Source of the DNA: Chaetoceros tenuissimus
Lineage: Eukaryota; Bacillariophyta; Thalassiosirophyceae; Chaetocerotales; Chaetocerotaceae
Assembly: GCA_021927905.1 (NCBI GenBank)
Contig: BLLK01000022.1
Coordinates: forward strand, 1,364,001-1,428,000
Length of the DNA: 64,000 bases
Direction of reading: 5' to 3'
Shown: piece after piece, positions 1 to 10,249 of the stretch
Position numbering within the stretch: the first letter of the stretch is position 1
How the letters are laid out: each line of letters starts with the position of its first letter
Position numbers and translations under genes: made by a program
Notes under the pieces: model-generated
Seen by the model: only the letters and a program-made list of their open reading frames with translations
What the model was told of the DNA's origin: nothing
The model's database searches: none

Positions 1-1
1 C

Positions 2-2828
2 GATGAAAGCCAAATTGCTCCAATAAAGAAAAACAAACCTGTACCACGTTCACCAAAAAAGACTCCTAAAAGACAGTCCGCCAAGAAGCATGACGAAGAT
101 GACATTGTAAGTTACGAGGAAAGTGCAAAACCTGTGGAAGAAGAAGATGACTTCTCAATCGATAATTTTCAGGAAGACTCTCCCCCTTCTAGAATCAATC
201 TACTTCCACCGAAACCTGTAGCTAAAAGCGACGAGAAGAACAAGTCATCCAGACGAAAGGAAAGACCATCACATTTTCATTTTGAAGAGGGATATGGAAG
301 TGATAGTAGCTGGTCATCTCATGATCAAGTGTTTGATCAATATCCAAATCCTTTTCATGAACATCGAATGCAAAATGAGTCAATGTTACAGCATCACGAT
401 CATAATCAACAACAGAGAGATTCAGAGATAATTCTAGAGCCGCAATTTGCGACTACAGAAGAAGAAAGAAACGTTCGTGACATTATTTTTTCTGGAGCCT
501 ACGAAGATTTGCTTCCAAGATCGACCAACAGACTACTTGTACGGGTTTGCGAACCAACATTACCCAGCAGTTTGATAACGCAAAAAGTGCCTTCAACACC
601 ACAAGCTCAAAGACAAACTTCGGACACTAATAATGTTCAAGCTAGTAGTCTCTTTACAGCAAACAATGATAACTCTGCAAGCACGATGAAGGTACAACAA
701 GCAAATAGAGATATACTGTCAGGCAACTTAGATCCAGTCTTTAGTAGTCGAGATGGACCAAGCAACGAACAAAATGGTCCTAATTTTGTTGAAAAGTCTC
801 CCGAAAGAAAGGCTTCAAATGACAATGGTCAACATACCTTTTCTCTTTCTAACTCCGGAGAAAATTACTATTCTCCTCCTCATAATCTTGTCGATGGTAT
901 ATCAAAGGAGGACTTAATTGCAAGACATTTATCCACATCAGATGAGATTGGGGAGCCACCTCAACACGAAGAGGATTCTCTCCTTGACTCTACATTAATT
1001 GGCCAAGATCATGTAAGCTCAAATGAGGATGATAAAGGCGCTGTTGCGGAATGGTGGGATAAATCATATGCCCATTCCCAATCTGATAATGTGAACACAA
1101 GCATCAGAGATACTTTGTCAAACAGTCAGGATACTGCCAGCCCTACCAAGATGAATAATTACGAGTCTGACGACGATGTCTTCTTTGGCTTGGATGACGA
1201 AAGTCCCACGAAGGCTTCATCGCCAATCTCTAAAAAGGGGTTGAATAAAGTCGATGGTCATAGGAAAAACTCTTTTAGCTCTGCTCCTAGTGAAGACGAC
1301 TCCGATTTTGACAAAATCATGAAAGGAAGCCCTTCACCAGAAAAGAAGATGAAACGAAATATACCTCCACCACCCCCACCACCTGCATCAACCCCTCCCA
1401 ATAGGGCTCGTCAAATGCACGCAAGGAGAGCTGGAGACAAGTACACTATTGATGGAATGTCGACAAATGATCAAAGTACTCTACGAGAAGCAAGCACTGG
1501 AACTGGTACCTATGATGAAGACACTTACGCTGATAGTCGCTACGAGTCAGGAACTCTGGATGATAATACAGATAGTCGTTACGAGTCTGGGACATTGGAT
1601 GATAATAATACATACGATGAGAAGTCTTACTCGAGTACTAGTTCAAGAAGCGATGGTAGTTACACTTATGGTTCTGCTACTCTTGAAAGTATGGCTCTCA
1701 ACAAGAGGGAAAGGAAGAGATGGAATGATTGGGATCGTAAAGACCAAGATGCATATTCTGAATACACCGATGATTACACTGATGACGATACTTATGATAG
1801 TAGAGAAATGGAGCGAGTTATGGAGCGAAGAGCTCGAGCTCATGAACAGCTTTTGATGCATGCCTATAATGCTCTTTCAAAACCTCCTCCAACTCTTTCA
1901 AAGGATCAAATTGAAATAAAGCAATCTACAAGTGAAAGTAATCAATCTGACCGAGAGAACCAGAATCCAAGTAGTATCACATCCCATCACTTCAAGCAAA
2001 GACAATTACTTGAAAAATTTTGCATGTAAGTAATTCTGTCGTGATTATTGGGAGCTCATTCTACTAATTGTGCAAATCTAACATTTTCATTTCTCGTCTA
2101 TTTGAAGGAAAATTAAAAATTCTCCTTTTGAAGTTTTGAAGCTCAACAGAGAGAATAAGTGGCAAACCAGATTCTTGACCGTATCTAAGGAGGGTACATG
2201 GTTGAGGAATGGAAAGGATATGTCCAATGGAGATGCTTGCTTCTGTCCTCTAGCTCTTCTATGGGTGAAAAAGTTAACTCGAAGCAACGATTTCAGCGTC
2301 ACAACCATTGACAAGCAAGGCAAAGGAGGCATCATCTTTGCTCATTTAGCCGAAGTTAAAGTTGACAATGAATGGACAAATCAGTTTCCACTACCAAAGA
2401 AGATATCACAGAAATACTCTGACTCTGTTACTATTAGAATATTTTCCGATGGGGATGGACATAAAAATGTAACAACGTTACGGTGCAGTAGAGGAGCTGC
2501 TGATAACATTCTGTTGGGATGTTCTGCAATTATCGAAGTTTTGAGAGGCGGATCAAGGATGAAGAGTCGATCACAAAAAGTTGCAACAGACATGCAAAAA
2601 AGCAGTAGTGAGCAATATGTAAATCAGCAGAGTATGCAACGAACTGGGGGTATACAAGGCAATTCAGTTGCAAGTAGTGTTGGATCTTCACATCAATTGA
2701 GTATCGAGAGCAGCAAGAATGGAAGTCAGAGGTCTGGTCGAGTCATGACAAAACAGTCAGATGCAAACCGACCAGTAGTCGCGAGAAATTATGCTGAGCA
2801 AGGTGCTCCTCATTTATGGGAAGCGTAA
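2..2828 (+). CDS. Disordered acidic protein with C-terminal PH-like domain (5' partial)
   Basis: The frame is already open at the window edge, so the gene begins upstream; 914 residues are visible. Exon 1 runs to 2025, an 82-bp intron (2026-2107, GTAAGT...AG) follows, and joining the exons keeps the frame. The first 670 or so residues are low-complexity, rich in Ser, Asp and Glu, with basic patches, a proline run near residue 460 (IPPPPPPPASTPP) and a short tandem repeat of SRYESGTLDDN. After the intron comes a compact fold beginning VLKLNRENKWQTRFLTVS and containing GTWLRNGK, which is the usual look of a PH or PH-like strand pattern. This suggests a cytoplasmic scaffold or lipid- or protein-binding adaptor, but the substrate is unknown. 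The tail is again Ser-rich. It is convergent with the next gene, with only 64 bp between the stops. The PH call is moderate; the rest is descriptive. Confidence 0.7.
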
Positions 2829-2892
2829 TTATAAGACTTAATGAAATAATTACGCATGTATTTTTCTGAAAAGTTGCACACGAATGTTTATT

Positions 2893-5800
2893 TTATCTTT
2901 GTTTTGCTGCATAGTACTTAGACACAAAATCAGTTCTAACTTTCTTCAAATGCGCGTTGAGATCTGAGTCTCTATCCCATTGGTGAGCAACAGGTGAAAT
3001 AGTCTTGTCGTAGTTCAAAACTTGCATATTCTCGTCCAAAATGCCACGCTGTTTCAATGGAATCGTCCTCAAAACTCCAAGATTGTTTATGATTCCTTTT
3101 CCTTGTTCGAATACCACGACCTTTTCGATACCTCGTACATTCTTCAGACCACCTGAATAGTACAAATAGTTATGAAATCCTTGATCGCACCCCTTCATTT
3201 TACATTTTGTGTTTGCAAATTGTGCAACCATACCTCTTAGGTAGCTTTCGATTGCCATCTGTTCTCCCATTGTTGAACCGGAACATATAATTGTCTTTTC
3301 AAAGAACGGCTGCACCTTTTCCATTCCATACGCACTTTTCAACCATCTACTATTGAAGCTGGAAGCTCCAATGTTACTGGCTTCACCATTTTCCTGTTAA
3401 AGAAAGAAGAGATCAGTCAAGTCCACAACATCTTGAGTGACAACAATTCTAAATGATACTTACCTCAAAGAAATACAGCAATCCCTCTGTTTTACTTTCA
3501 TCATCTCTCTGTAAATCTGCGAATGGATTTGTCTGGAAATAAGCATCTCTAGAATCAATCAACATTATCCAATTGTTTGAACCATAGTGAAGACTCCATG
3601 CCCAGTACAGCTCGTAACGAGCAGTTGCCACTGGTCTTGCGTCGTATGGATCATCAACTATATTGCCCTCGCTGTCGGCATACATGCCATTGAGCTTGCA
3701 CTTTCTTTGACCTTCATTAGCTCCCTTGGCAACAGTCTGTTCATCTCCCTCAAAACAGGTCCACGAGACTGTATATGCAACTATATTGATACCTTCCTCT
3801 CCTTCGGCTGTTGAAAACGAGCGCAAGTAATCTTCTACGCCTTGCTTGAGCTGATCAAGTGAACTAACACTCAACACAATATCACCGGTGAAACCAGTTC
3901 GTCTCAGCGACTCAATGAAGAGTACATAGATTTTCAATTCATAGCCCTCTGCCAATGCAAAGACAGCATCGACATGTGGTCTATGAGATCCAAAAGTTGG
4001 TTTGATAATAGGTTTGATAGTCTCGTCAAGTGATGGATATGGATAACTCATTTTGATTTCAGACCCAGTTGATGCTCCATCGTCACCTTTGTCTTCTTTA
4101 AACTCTTTTTCCCATTCCTTGCGAATTGCTTTCAAATGATTGTTCAGATCTGTGTCTCTGTCAAACTGATGCGCAACAGGCGAGATTGACTCATCCCAAT
4201 TCAAAACATTCATTTTGTCATCCAATAAATCCCACTCTTTCAAGGGCTTGGTCCTTAGAACACCGAGGTTATTAATGATCCCTTCGCCCTGTGGAAATAC
4301 TTGAAGTTTACGAATTCCTTCTACGTTATTCAATCCACCAGAGTAATACAGGTAATTATGAAAGCCTTGATCACATCCCTTCAATTTACATTTCGTGTCA
4401 TCAAATTGTTGTACTACTGCACGAAGATAGCTTTCAATGGCAACCTTTTCACCCATGGTGGATCCAGAACAAATGATGGCTTTCTCTGCCATGGATGCAA
4501 GTGCTTTTTCACCATATGCATTTTTGATCCAGTTACTGTTGAAAGATGACTGTCCAATGTTGCTTGCTTTTGCATTTTCCTGTCATGGAAAGAGTATTAG
4601 CTTCTACCCTCATAGTCTCAATAGTACAAAAAGATATTGCAGGGATAACAATGACTTACCTCGAAAAAGTATAAAAGTCCATCATTTCTATTATCATCTT
4701 CTTCTCTCTCCAAAGTATCAAATGGATTCAATTGGAAATAAGTATCTCTCGAATCAATCAACATGATCCAACTATGCTTTGCATAATGCAAACTCCAAGC
4801 CCAGTACAATTCGAATCTTGCAGTAGCAACAGGCCTAGGCTCTCTCGAATCTTTCACAGGCAAAGCATCATCTTCATTACCATACATGTGTACCAATTCA
4901 CATTTCCGAATGCCCTCTTTAGCCCCAGTCGCAACAGTCACACCATCGCCTTCATAACAAGTCCAAGAAACAGTATACGCCACTACATTAAGCCCAACTT
5001 CTCCATCTTGTGCCTGATAATTCTTGAGATAATCTTCAACACCAGGCTTAAGCTGATCCAATGCCGAAACACTCAAGACTAAATCACCAGTAAACCCAGT
5101 CTTTCGCAAAGATTCAATAAACAATATATATATTTTCAAATCATACCCTTCCGCCAATGCAAAAATCGCATCAACATCTGATCGATGCGATCCAAAAGTT
5201 GGTACAATGATGGGATGCGTACCAGGTGGAGCAGGCGATGTATAACTTTTGACAGAACCTTGATCTGAATGTTCATCTCCATTTTCATTCAAATCCATGG
5301 GATCGAAAGGATGTTCCTCTTCCGATAAACGTTTGGTACGTTTCAAACCATGTAATTCCGGATACAATTCTTTATCCTTGGCTCTGAATTCATCCTTTAA
5401 TGCTTCCACTTTCTCTTTCCATTGTTTGATATCATTTTGAGGAGTGCTACTGATGGGCAACCAATGGGGTAAATCTGCCCCTAGCCATCTAGTCACAATC
5501 GGGGATGAATCTTCAGTATTTGATTTTTGTTGCAGGTTGTACAATTTTTGTAATTTCAGTTTGAGTTGTTGTTCTCCTTCTATGCCTTGATTTGGTTGGG
5601 AGTTCATGTACGCATTTGCTTCCGCTGTGGTCCGACGTCTTTTCACATTGACGCTTTCATCAGTGACAGGATTGATTGGCTCTGGCTTTGAAATTTCAGA
5701 TACGACAGGAGCAGCCTTTGTCACTGCTGGTTTATATTCTGTTTTGGAATCCATCTTTGTGTTGGTATAGGTGCCGCTACCGTTCTCCACTGTAGTTGTG

Positions 5801-6093
5801 TTCTGTGGCGTATTGGGCGAGACCTTTTTGTAAATGACAGTGATGGACGATACGAATAGAAACACAATGAGGAATTGAATCACAGTTTTGATGGAACTCG
5901 ACATTCGTGATCCTCCCCTCGATGGTACAACTCCTCTTCTACGTCCAATGGGATGATGACGAGGCAATGATTGAGGAGATGCCGGAATCGACTTTTTGGT
6001 TCCTCTTCTTTGCATCTTTTTCTTTTGGGGTGATTTTATGTGTTTAGATTCTACCTTTTTCTTTGACGTTTTATTGACTCCTGTTTTATACAA
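2893..6093 (-). CDS. Type II membrane protein with two tandem glycosyltransferase-like domains
   Basis: Three exons (6093-4660, 4579-3464, 3393-2893) give 1016 residues in one frame; the introns are 80 and 70 bp with GTAAGT donors. A basic N-terminus precedes one membrane segment at about residues 68-90 (VIQFLIVFLFVSSITVIY), as expected for a Golgi type II enzyme. Two copies of a domain of about 330 residues follow. Each has PTFGSHR near its start, an aspartate-bearing LIDSRD.YFQ.NPF motif like the metal-binding DxD of GT-A enzymes, then ICSGSTMGE and GCDQGFHNYLYYSGG. These motifs match a widespread eukaryotic nucleotide-sugar transferase-like family whose acceptor I cannot name. Each copy is split by an intron at the same place, just after the residues LLYFFE, so the duplication took the intron with it. 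It is divergent from the gene at 6547. Two separate genes are less likely because exon 2 runs continuously across the domain junction. Confidence 0.75.
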
Positions 6094-6546
6094 TTATGGC
6101 TATATGCTAATTGCACTCAGTTCATGTATGTTATGATATCCAGTAGAAGGATATTGATTCCATAGAGGTAATGATGGTCAAACATTCACGTGATTCATAA
6201 TGTGAAAATCCAAAGTCCAATACGAAATACGAAGGTAACCGTTATGTGTAAAGGAATCGTGTCATCGGAAGAAATTAGATCTTCGAGATCGGACATCCGA
6301 CTTAGTCGGGTCGGTCCCAAGTACCTACCTCATCTTTAAGGTACACTTGGGGTTCGTAGTTCATATTCAACACCATCGTTCTGATGTGATGAGTGATGAA
6401 GCTATGAATATAATATCTTCACTTCATCACAAATCAATCATCAACTACACTTCGGATATATTGTATAAAGTGATCAGTTACCTTTCCGTTTAGCCTCTTT
6501 TGAATACCAGCCATTAATTGCTCACTACAGTAGTCAACGACATATC
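6094..6546. other. Intergenic region between divergent genes
   Basis: This 453-bp spacer separates two divergently oriented genes and presumably holds both promoters. I see a short perfect inverted repeat at about 6297-6309 (CCGACTTAGTCGG) and no open frame or repeat family that I can name. Confidence 0.5.
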
Positions 6547-7203
6547 ATGATATCGTTCCTATCCTCCACACCAATACCGACAACACTGCTGCTATTTCTA
6601 CTGCTACTCATCATACCAACCGCTATCCTCACCTATAGAGTACTCTTTCCAAAAATATTGAAATATCCATGGCCAACCAATACACCTCCAAAACAAGATA
6701 CAGTCGTCATTGCAGGAAGTTTCAACCCACCACACAATGGACATGTTAGCATGATACAACACCTCTCGAAAAATTACAAACAAGTCATTGTCGTTATTGG
6801 AATGAATCCCAATAAAGTATACAAAGTATCACCTCAAAAAAGATTGGAAATACTAGAACAAATATTAGTAGAAAAGAATGTCAAAGTTGCAATTGTACAG
6901 GGATACATTTGGAGATATGCCATGTTACATAATGCATCGACTTTTATCAGAGGGATTAGGACTTGGGAAAAGGATGGGAGGGAGGAACGTTCGCTTCATA
7001 TTTTGAATTCGTGGGGTCCTCTTGTTTTTGGACCTTTGAAGTGGCCACTCAAGACGGTTTTTATGGAGGGGGATACTAGGTATTTGCATTTGAGTAGTAC
7101 GATTGTTCGAAATGCTTGTGAAAAGAAGGATAATTCTAGTGATTGTCTTCGAGGTATGGTTCCGAAACATGTCGAAAAGCAAGTCTTTGAAGCGTATCGG
7201 TGA
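6547..7203 (+). CDS. Membrane-anchored phosphopantetheine adenylyltransferase-like protein
   Basis: The gene is a single exon encoding 218 residues. The N-terminus is a hydrophobic segment (residues about 12-33, LLLFLLLLIIPTAILTYRVL), followed by a nucleotidyltransferase domain. Signatures of the cytidylyltransferase-like superfamily are complete: VIAGSFNPPHNGH carries the HxGH motif, FIRGIRTWEKD matches the RGxR region of bacterial CoaD, and HLSSTIVR is the SSTxxR motif. By homology it would transfer AMP from ATP to 4'-phosphopantetheine in coenzyme A synthesis, or do a related adenylyl or cytidylyl transfer. CoaD itself is about 160 residues and soluble, so the membrane anchor is an addition. 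The ATG at 6547 is supported because the hydrophobic segment starts at once. The substrate is inferred only. Confidence 0.75.
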   Translation: MISFLSSTPIPTTLLLFLLLLIIPTAILTYRVLFPKILKYPWPTNTPPKQDTVVIAGSFNPPHNGHVSMIQHLSKNYKQVIVVIGMNPNKVYKVSPQKRLEILEQILVEKNVKVAIVQGYIWRYAMLHNASTFIRGIRTWEKDGREERSLHILNSWGPLVFGPLKWPLKTVFMEGDTRYLHLSSTIVRNACEKKDNSSDCLRGMVPKHVEKQVFEAYR

Positions 7204-7328
7204 TTTGATAGAGCTAGCTAGAATAGAATAGTTACTATTCAATGTGGTGATTGCTATTTGCTATTAACCTTATAAAAACTTTTTAAGATGATCAAATCGT
7301 TCTTTTTTAAAAGGTGATCGATTTGATT

Positions 7329-8420
7329 TTACTTCCTGAACAACGATTCATAAAATGCTTTCTGCTTTTTTCTCCACTTTTCGACTGTCTCTGGTTCATC
7401 AAGTGGGAAATCTTCCAAATAGCGATTCAGAATCTCAGCAAAAGGTCCATCCTTTGCATGGGTTACTCCTTCTTCAAGAAAAGGAAGATTTTTCAACGTC
7501 TTTTGAACAAAGATGGCAGGGATTGCACCACATCCAAAATGGTCGCCAGGTTTCGCACGCCCGAAAAAAAGATTGATCAATGAAGGATCATCATATGAAC
7601 CTTCCTCATAGCTGCAGGTTTCAGCTAATTGGTCCAATGTCTTTTTTTCCCTGGAACCTTCCACTTCGAAAATTCCTGTCATAATTAAACATTCCAACTC
7701 ATGAATAAACTCTTCCAAATCTACAATACTGTCGTAGCACTTCGGGGTAACTTTTGCACCAAGTTCGATGAACTCATATAGCACATCACGCCTATGTGCA
7801 TTATTATCTTGACAACACAACCACTCCGTGAGAATCTGACCATTGTGCTTCACATTGAGAATAGATGGATATTCGTCAATAATCTTTTTCAATGGACCTT
7901 CAGACCAATCTTCCCTCTCTTCCAACTCATTTTCAAATATTTCGTAGAAATTAGCCACAACTTCTTCACTAGGGATTGGAGTTGAATCATCAACTTTAAG
8001 TGCTGGGTCTTCAATCTCTTGCTTTTCCAGTTCTTCGAGAGCAGCAGCTCTCATGTCTTTCTGCTTTTGTACAATTTCAGCAGGTGTAAGTAGACAAGGT
8101 TTCTTTTGTTTCTTCTCGACTTGAAATCTTGCAGCTAAAGCCTTTGGCATTTCTGCCTTTTTCTTTCCATCAGCTTGTTTAGGCTTTGGTCGTTGCATCT
8201 CATTCACACATGCTATGCATTTATGAGCATTGTCTTTGAATTTTTTAAGTTGTTTTTTACTATATTTCTCTCTATCCTTCATCTCCTTGCATATAGTGCA
8301 TTCAATAGTGGCAGGGATTTCCACCACCTGATTAGCCTTTGCATGTTGCCCAGGCTTTTCGAGAGAAGGTTTCGCCTTGGTTGACTTTTTCTTCCTCGCT
8401 TGTGCTTTTGACCTAGCCAT
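7329..8420 (-). CDS. Stc1-like zinc-finger protein
   Basis: The frame stays open to 8501, but the ATG at 8420 (MARSKAQARKKK) begins a typical Lys-rich N-terminus, so I chose it; the protein is 363 residues. Near residues 38-75 are two CxxC pairs (CTICKEMKDREKYSKKQLKK, then CIAC) with an F/Y-S-x-x-Q-L core between them. That spacing resembles the Stc1 domain, which in fission yeast links RNA-silencing and histone methylation machinery; the role here is unknown. The C-terminal two thirds are mostly acidic helices, with one stretch that looks weakly like an ankyrin repeat (LYEFIELGAKVTP). A retroelement end lies only about 140 bp upstream of the chosen start, so the original promoter region has been replaced or displaced. 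Confidence 0.6.
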   Translation of the reverse strand: MARSKAQARKKKSTKAKPSLEKPGQHAKANQVVEIPATIECTICKEMKDREKYSKKQLKKFKDNAHKCIACVNEMQRPKPKQADGKKKAEMPKALAARFQVEKKQKKPCLLTPAEIVQKQKDMRAAALEELEKQEIEDPALKVDDSTPIPSEEVVANFYEIFENELEEREDWSEGPLKKIIDEYPSILNVKHNGQILTEWLCCQDNNAHRRDVLYEFIELGAKVTPKCYDSIVDLEEFIHELECLIMTGIFEVEGSREKKTLDQLAETCSYEEGSYDDPSLINLFFGRAKPGDHFGCGAIPAIFVQKTLKNLPFLEEGVTHAKDGPFAEILNRYLEDFPLDEPETVEKWRKKQKAFYESLFRK

Positions 8421-8556
8421 GATGCAGTTTATGTGAGATGAGAGTAGAAAGCGATAGAAGAAGTTGCGGAATGCAGTTTTTGTAGTGAAGCTCGTCCACA
8501 CTATTGTATGCTAGGATGGCATCCAGAACTGAGTCTTGAATAATCTGAACGGAAAT

Positions 8557-9051
8557 GTGGTTACCACCACTGCCATTCGTCACTTTCTCTTCTAGTGTCT
8601 ATAGCTAATTTATAAGAGCATTGGCGAAAATTGATGTTTACTAGGAAACCTCAACCATGCCGCCAAGGTAAGATGCATTTGAGAATCATCTTGCCAAGGC
8701 GGGGGTGGGTGGGAGAGGCTTTTTAATTTTTCTATCTTATCTACTAAGCGTGAATTAAGAAACAACTGAGAACAACCATTAGGTAGTTGTTTCCTTTCAA
8801 CATTCAAGTGTTGCTGGTGATGAAGAATATCTCGTTGAGGGGTACACGTGGATGTACATTGAAGGATGATAACCTGGTGTCTAACCCCTCTACGAGACGT
8901 TCCACATTTGCCGTGGTTACCACCACTGCCATTCGTCACTTTCTCTTCTAGTGTCTATAGCTAATTTATAAGAGCATTGGCGAAAATTGATGTTTACTAG
9001 GAAACCTCAACCATGCCGCCAAGGTAAGATGCATTTGAGAATCATCTTGCC
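8557..9051 (-). repeat. Split direct repeats, downstream block of the DIRS-like element
   Basis: The block is A (8557-8695), a G-rich spacer, B (8719-8918) and A again (8913-9051); A and B overlap by GTGGTT. B recurs at the other end of the element (14469-14668). In this class the internal block serves as template for completing the ends through a circular intermediate. Confidence 0.85.
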
Positions 9052-9079
9052 TGCCACCAAAGCCATAGACGGGTGGGGT

Positions 9080-10249
9080 TTAAAAGAGAGGGACTTCTTG
9101 GTTTGGAATTAAGGTGAAATTGCCACCAGTCAGCATGCGTTGACTGAAGTGTTGCATAAGTTGAGAATTTTGCAGATGTAGGTATCGTAGCATTTCATCA
9201 GATCTCCAGCGTCCAAGAAGACGGATGACATCAGAATCGACATTTGCGCACAGCAGAGCATTTGCACCAGCAGCTCGCAAGCAGCGTGCGCTAACATCGG
9301 ATGGAAGGAAACCAAGGGCGGGACCAAGAGCAGCAACATTTGTGCGAAGAGTGTTTGTTATATCAGATGGACAAACATGCACAAGACGTTGTCGTTCTTG
9401 GCAAAAATATGTACACAGTGGTGTATTTGGTGCAGCGTTATGCTGTTTCAAATGAATGACTCTACGTGCCAGCGCTTTGACTGGACAGAGGTAGAATTCT
9501 CCACTGCATGAGAGTCCAATGACTTCTCCACGAACTCCATTCTTTTGCGTAGTGAATGTTAATGAAACAAAAGTGGCTTGACGGAGTTGTGTGGGTGTAG
9601 CTGTCATTGTATTGAGTCGCTGATGGCCAATCCAAAATTGAACATCAGCAAGAAGAAAGGGATCACTATCGGTGTTGGAGTAAGAATATTCTCCAGGACG
9701 AAGAAGAAAGAAGAAAGCAATGATTATCATGTCGGCTGTGGCATGTTGATTGAAGCTGTTGCCAGAGAAAGCAATTTGTGCAATTCGACGGATGACTGAA
9801 AGAGGAACTGGCTTCACTCTATTTGGAGGCGGGTCCTTTTTCTTGTAAGACTTGATCATCCTTGCCAAACGAAAATCAATGTTATCATGACAATTTAGTC
9901 TTGGGTCCTGTTCACCCAATTCAAGGTACGTCTGTCCAATGCTCCGTAGGTAATCTTCAGCTGATCGAGCGCGTATTGGATTCTTGTTGGCTGCATAGAA
10001 TCCGTGTCGTACTCTGTGGAGGAAGACTTGTAGGTACGGTACTTTGTCCTCGACGGTTTGGAGTAAGGGATCTTGGCCCAGGACACTTGTGAACTCAATC
10101 CACTTTTCCCAGTGTGTGTCAGAGGCGGCGGAACGTCCAGTAGTAACTCCTTGTCGAACTTCTTGTTCCGCAAAGCCGAGATCACGCCAGAAATCAGCTT
10201 TTGTGTCGGGTGCACAATTTTGAAGGTGTATTTCTGTTTGAATTTGGAA
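9080..10249 (-). CDS. Tyrosine recombinase of the DIRS-like element
   Basis: The frame is open from about 10249 and overlaps the end of the reverse-transcriptase ORF by about 350 bp in another frame, an overlap known in DIRS elements. The N-terminal part resembles a SAM-like core-binding domain (SDTHWEKWIEFTSVLG) and the C-terminal part carries the catalytic region, with CLRAAGANALLCANV and LLGRWRSDEMLRYLH holding candidate Arg and Tyr residues. It would integrate the cDNA circle. The true start is uncertain because the upstream part has no clear ATG. Confidence 0.8.
   Translation of the reverse strand, partial: FQIQTEIHLQNCAPDTKADFWRDLGFAEQEVRQGVTTGRSAASDTHWEKWIEFTSVLGQDPLLQTVEDKVPYLQVFLHRVRHGFYAANKNPIRARSAEDYLRSIGQTYLELGEQDPRLNCHDNIDFRLARMIKSYKKKDPPPNRVKPVPLSVIRRIAQIAFSGNSFNQHATADMIIIAFFFLLRPGEYSYSNTDSDPFLLADVQFWIGHQRLNTMTATPTQLRQATFVSLTFTTQKNGVRGEVIGLSCSGEFYLCPVKALARRVIHLKQHNAAPNTPLCTYFCQERQRLVHVCPSDITNTLRTNVAALGPALGFLPSDVSARCLRAAGANALLCANVDSDVIRLLGRWRSDEMLRYLHLQNSQLMQHFSQRMLTGGNFTLIPNQEVPLF

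Noticed and set aside
2893-4659. Two or three separate glycosyltransferase-like genes
   Set aside because: Good splice sites join all exons in one frame, and exon 2 runs through the boundary between the domains.
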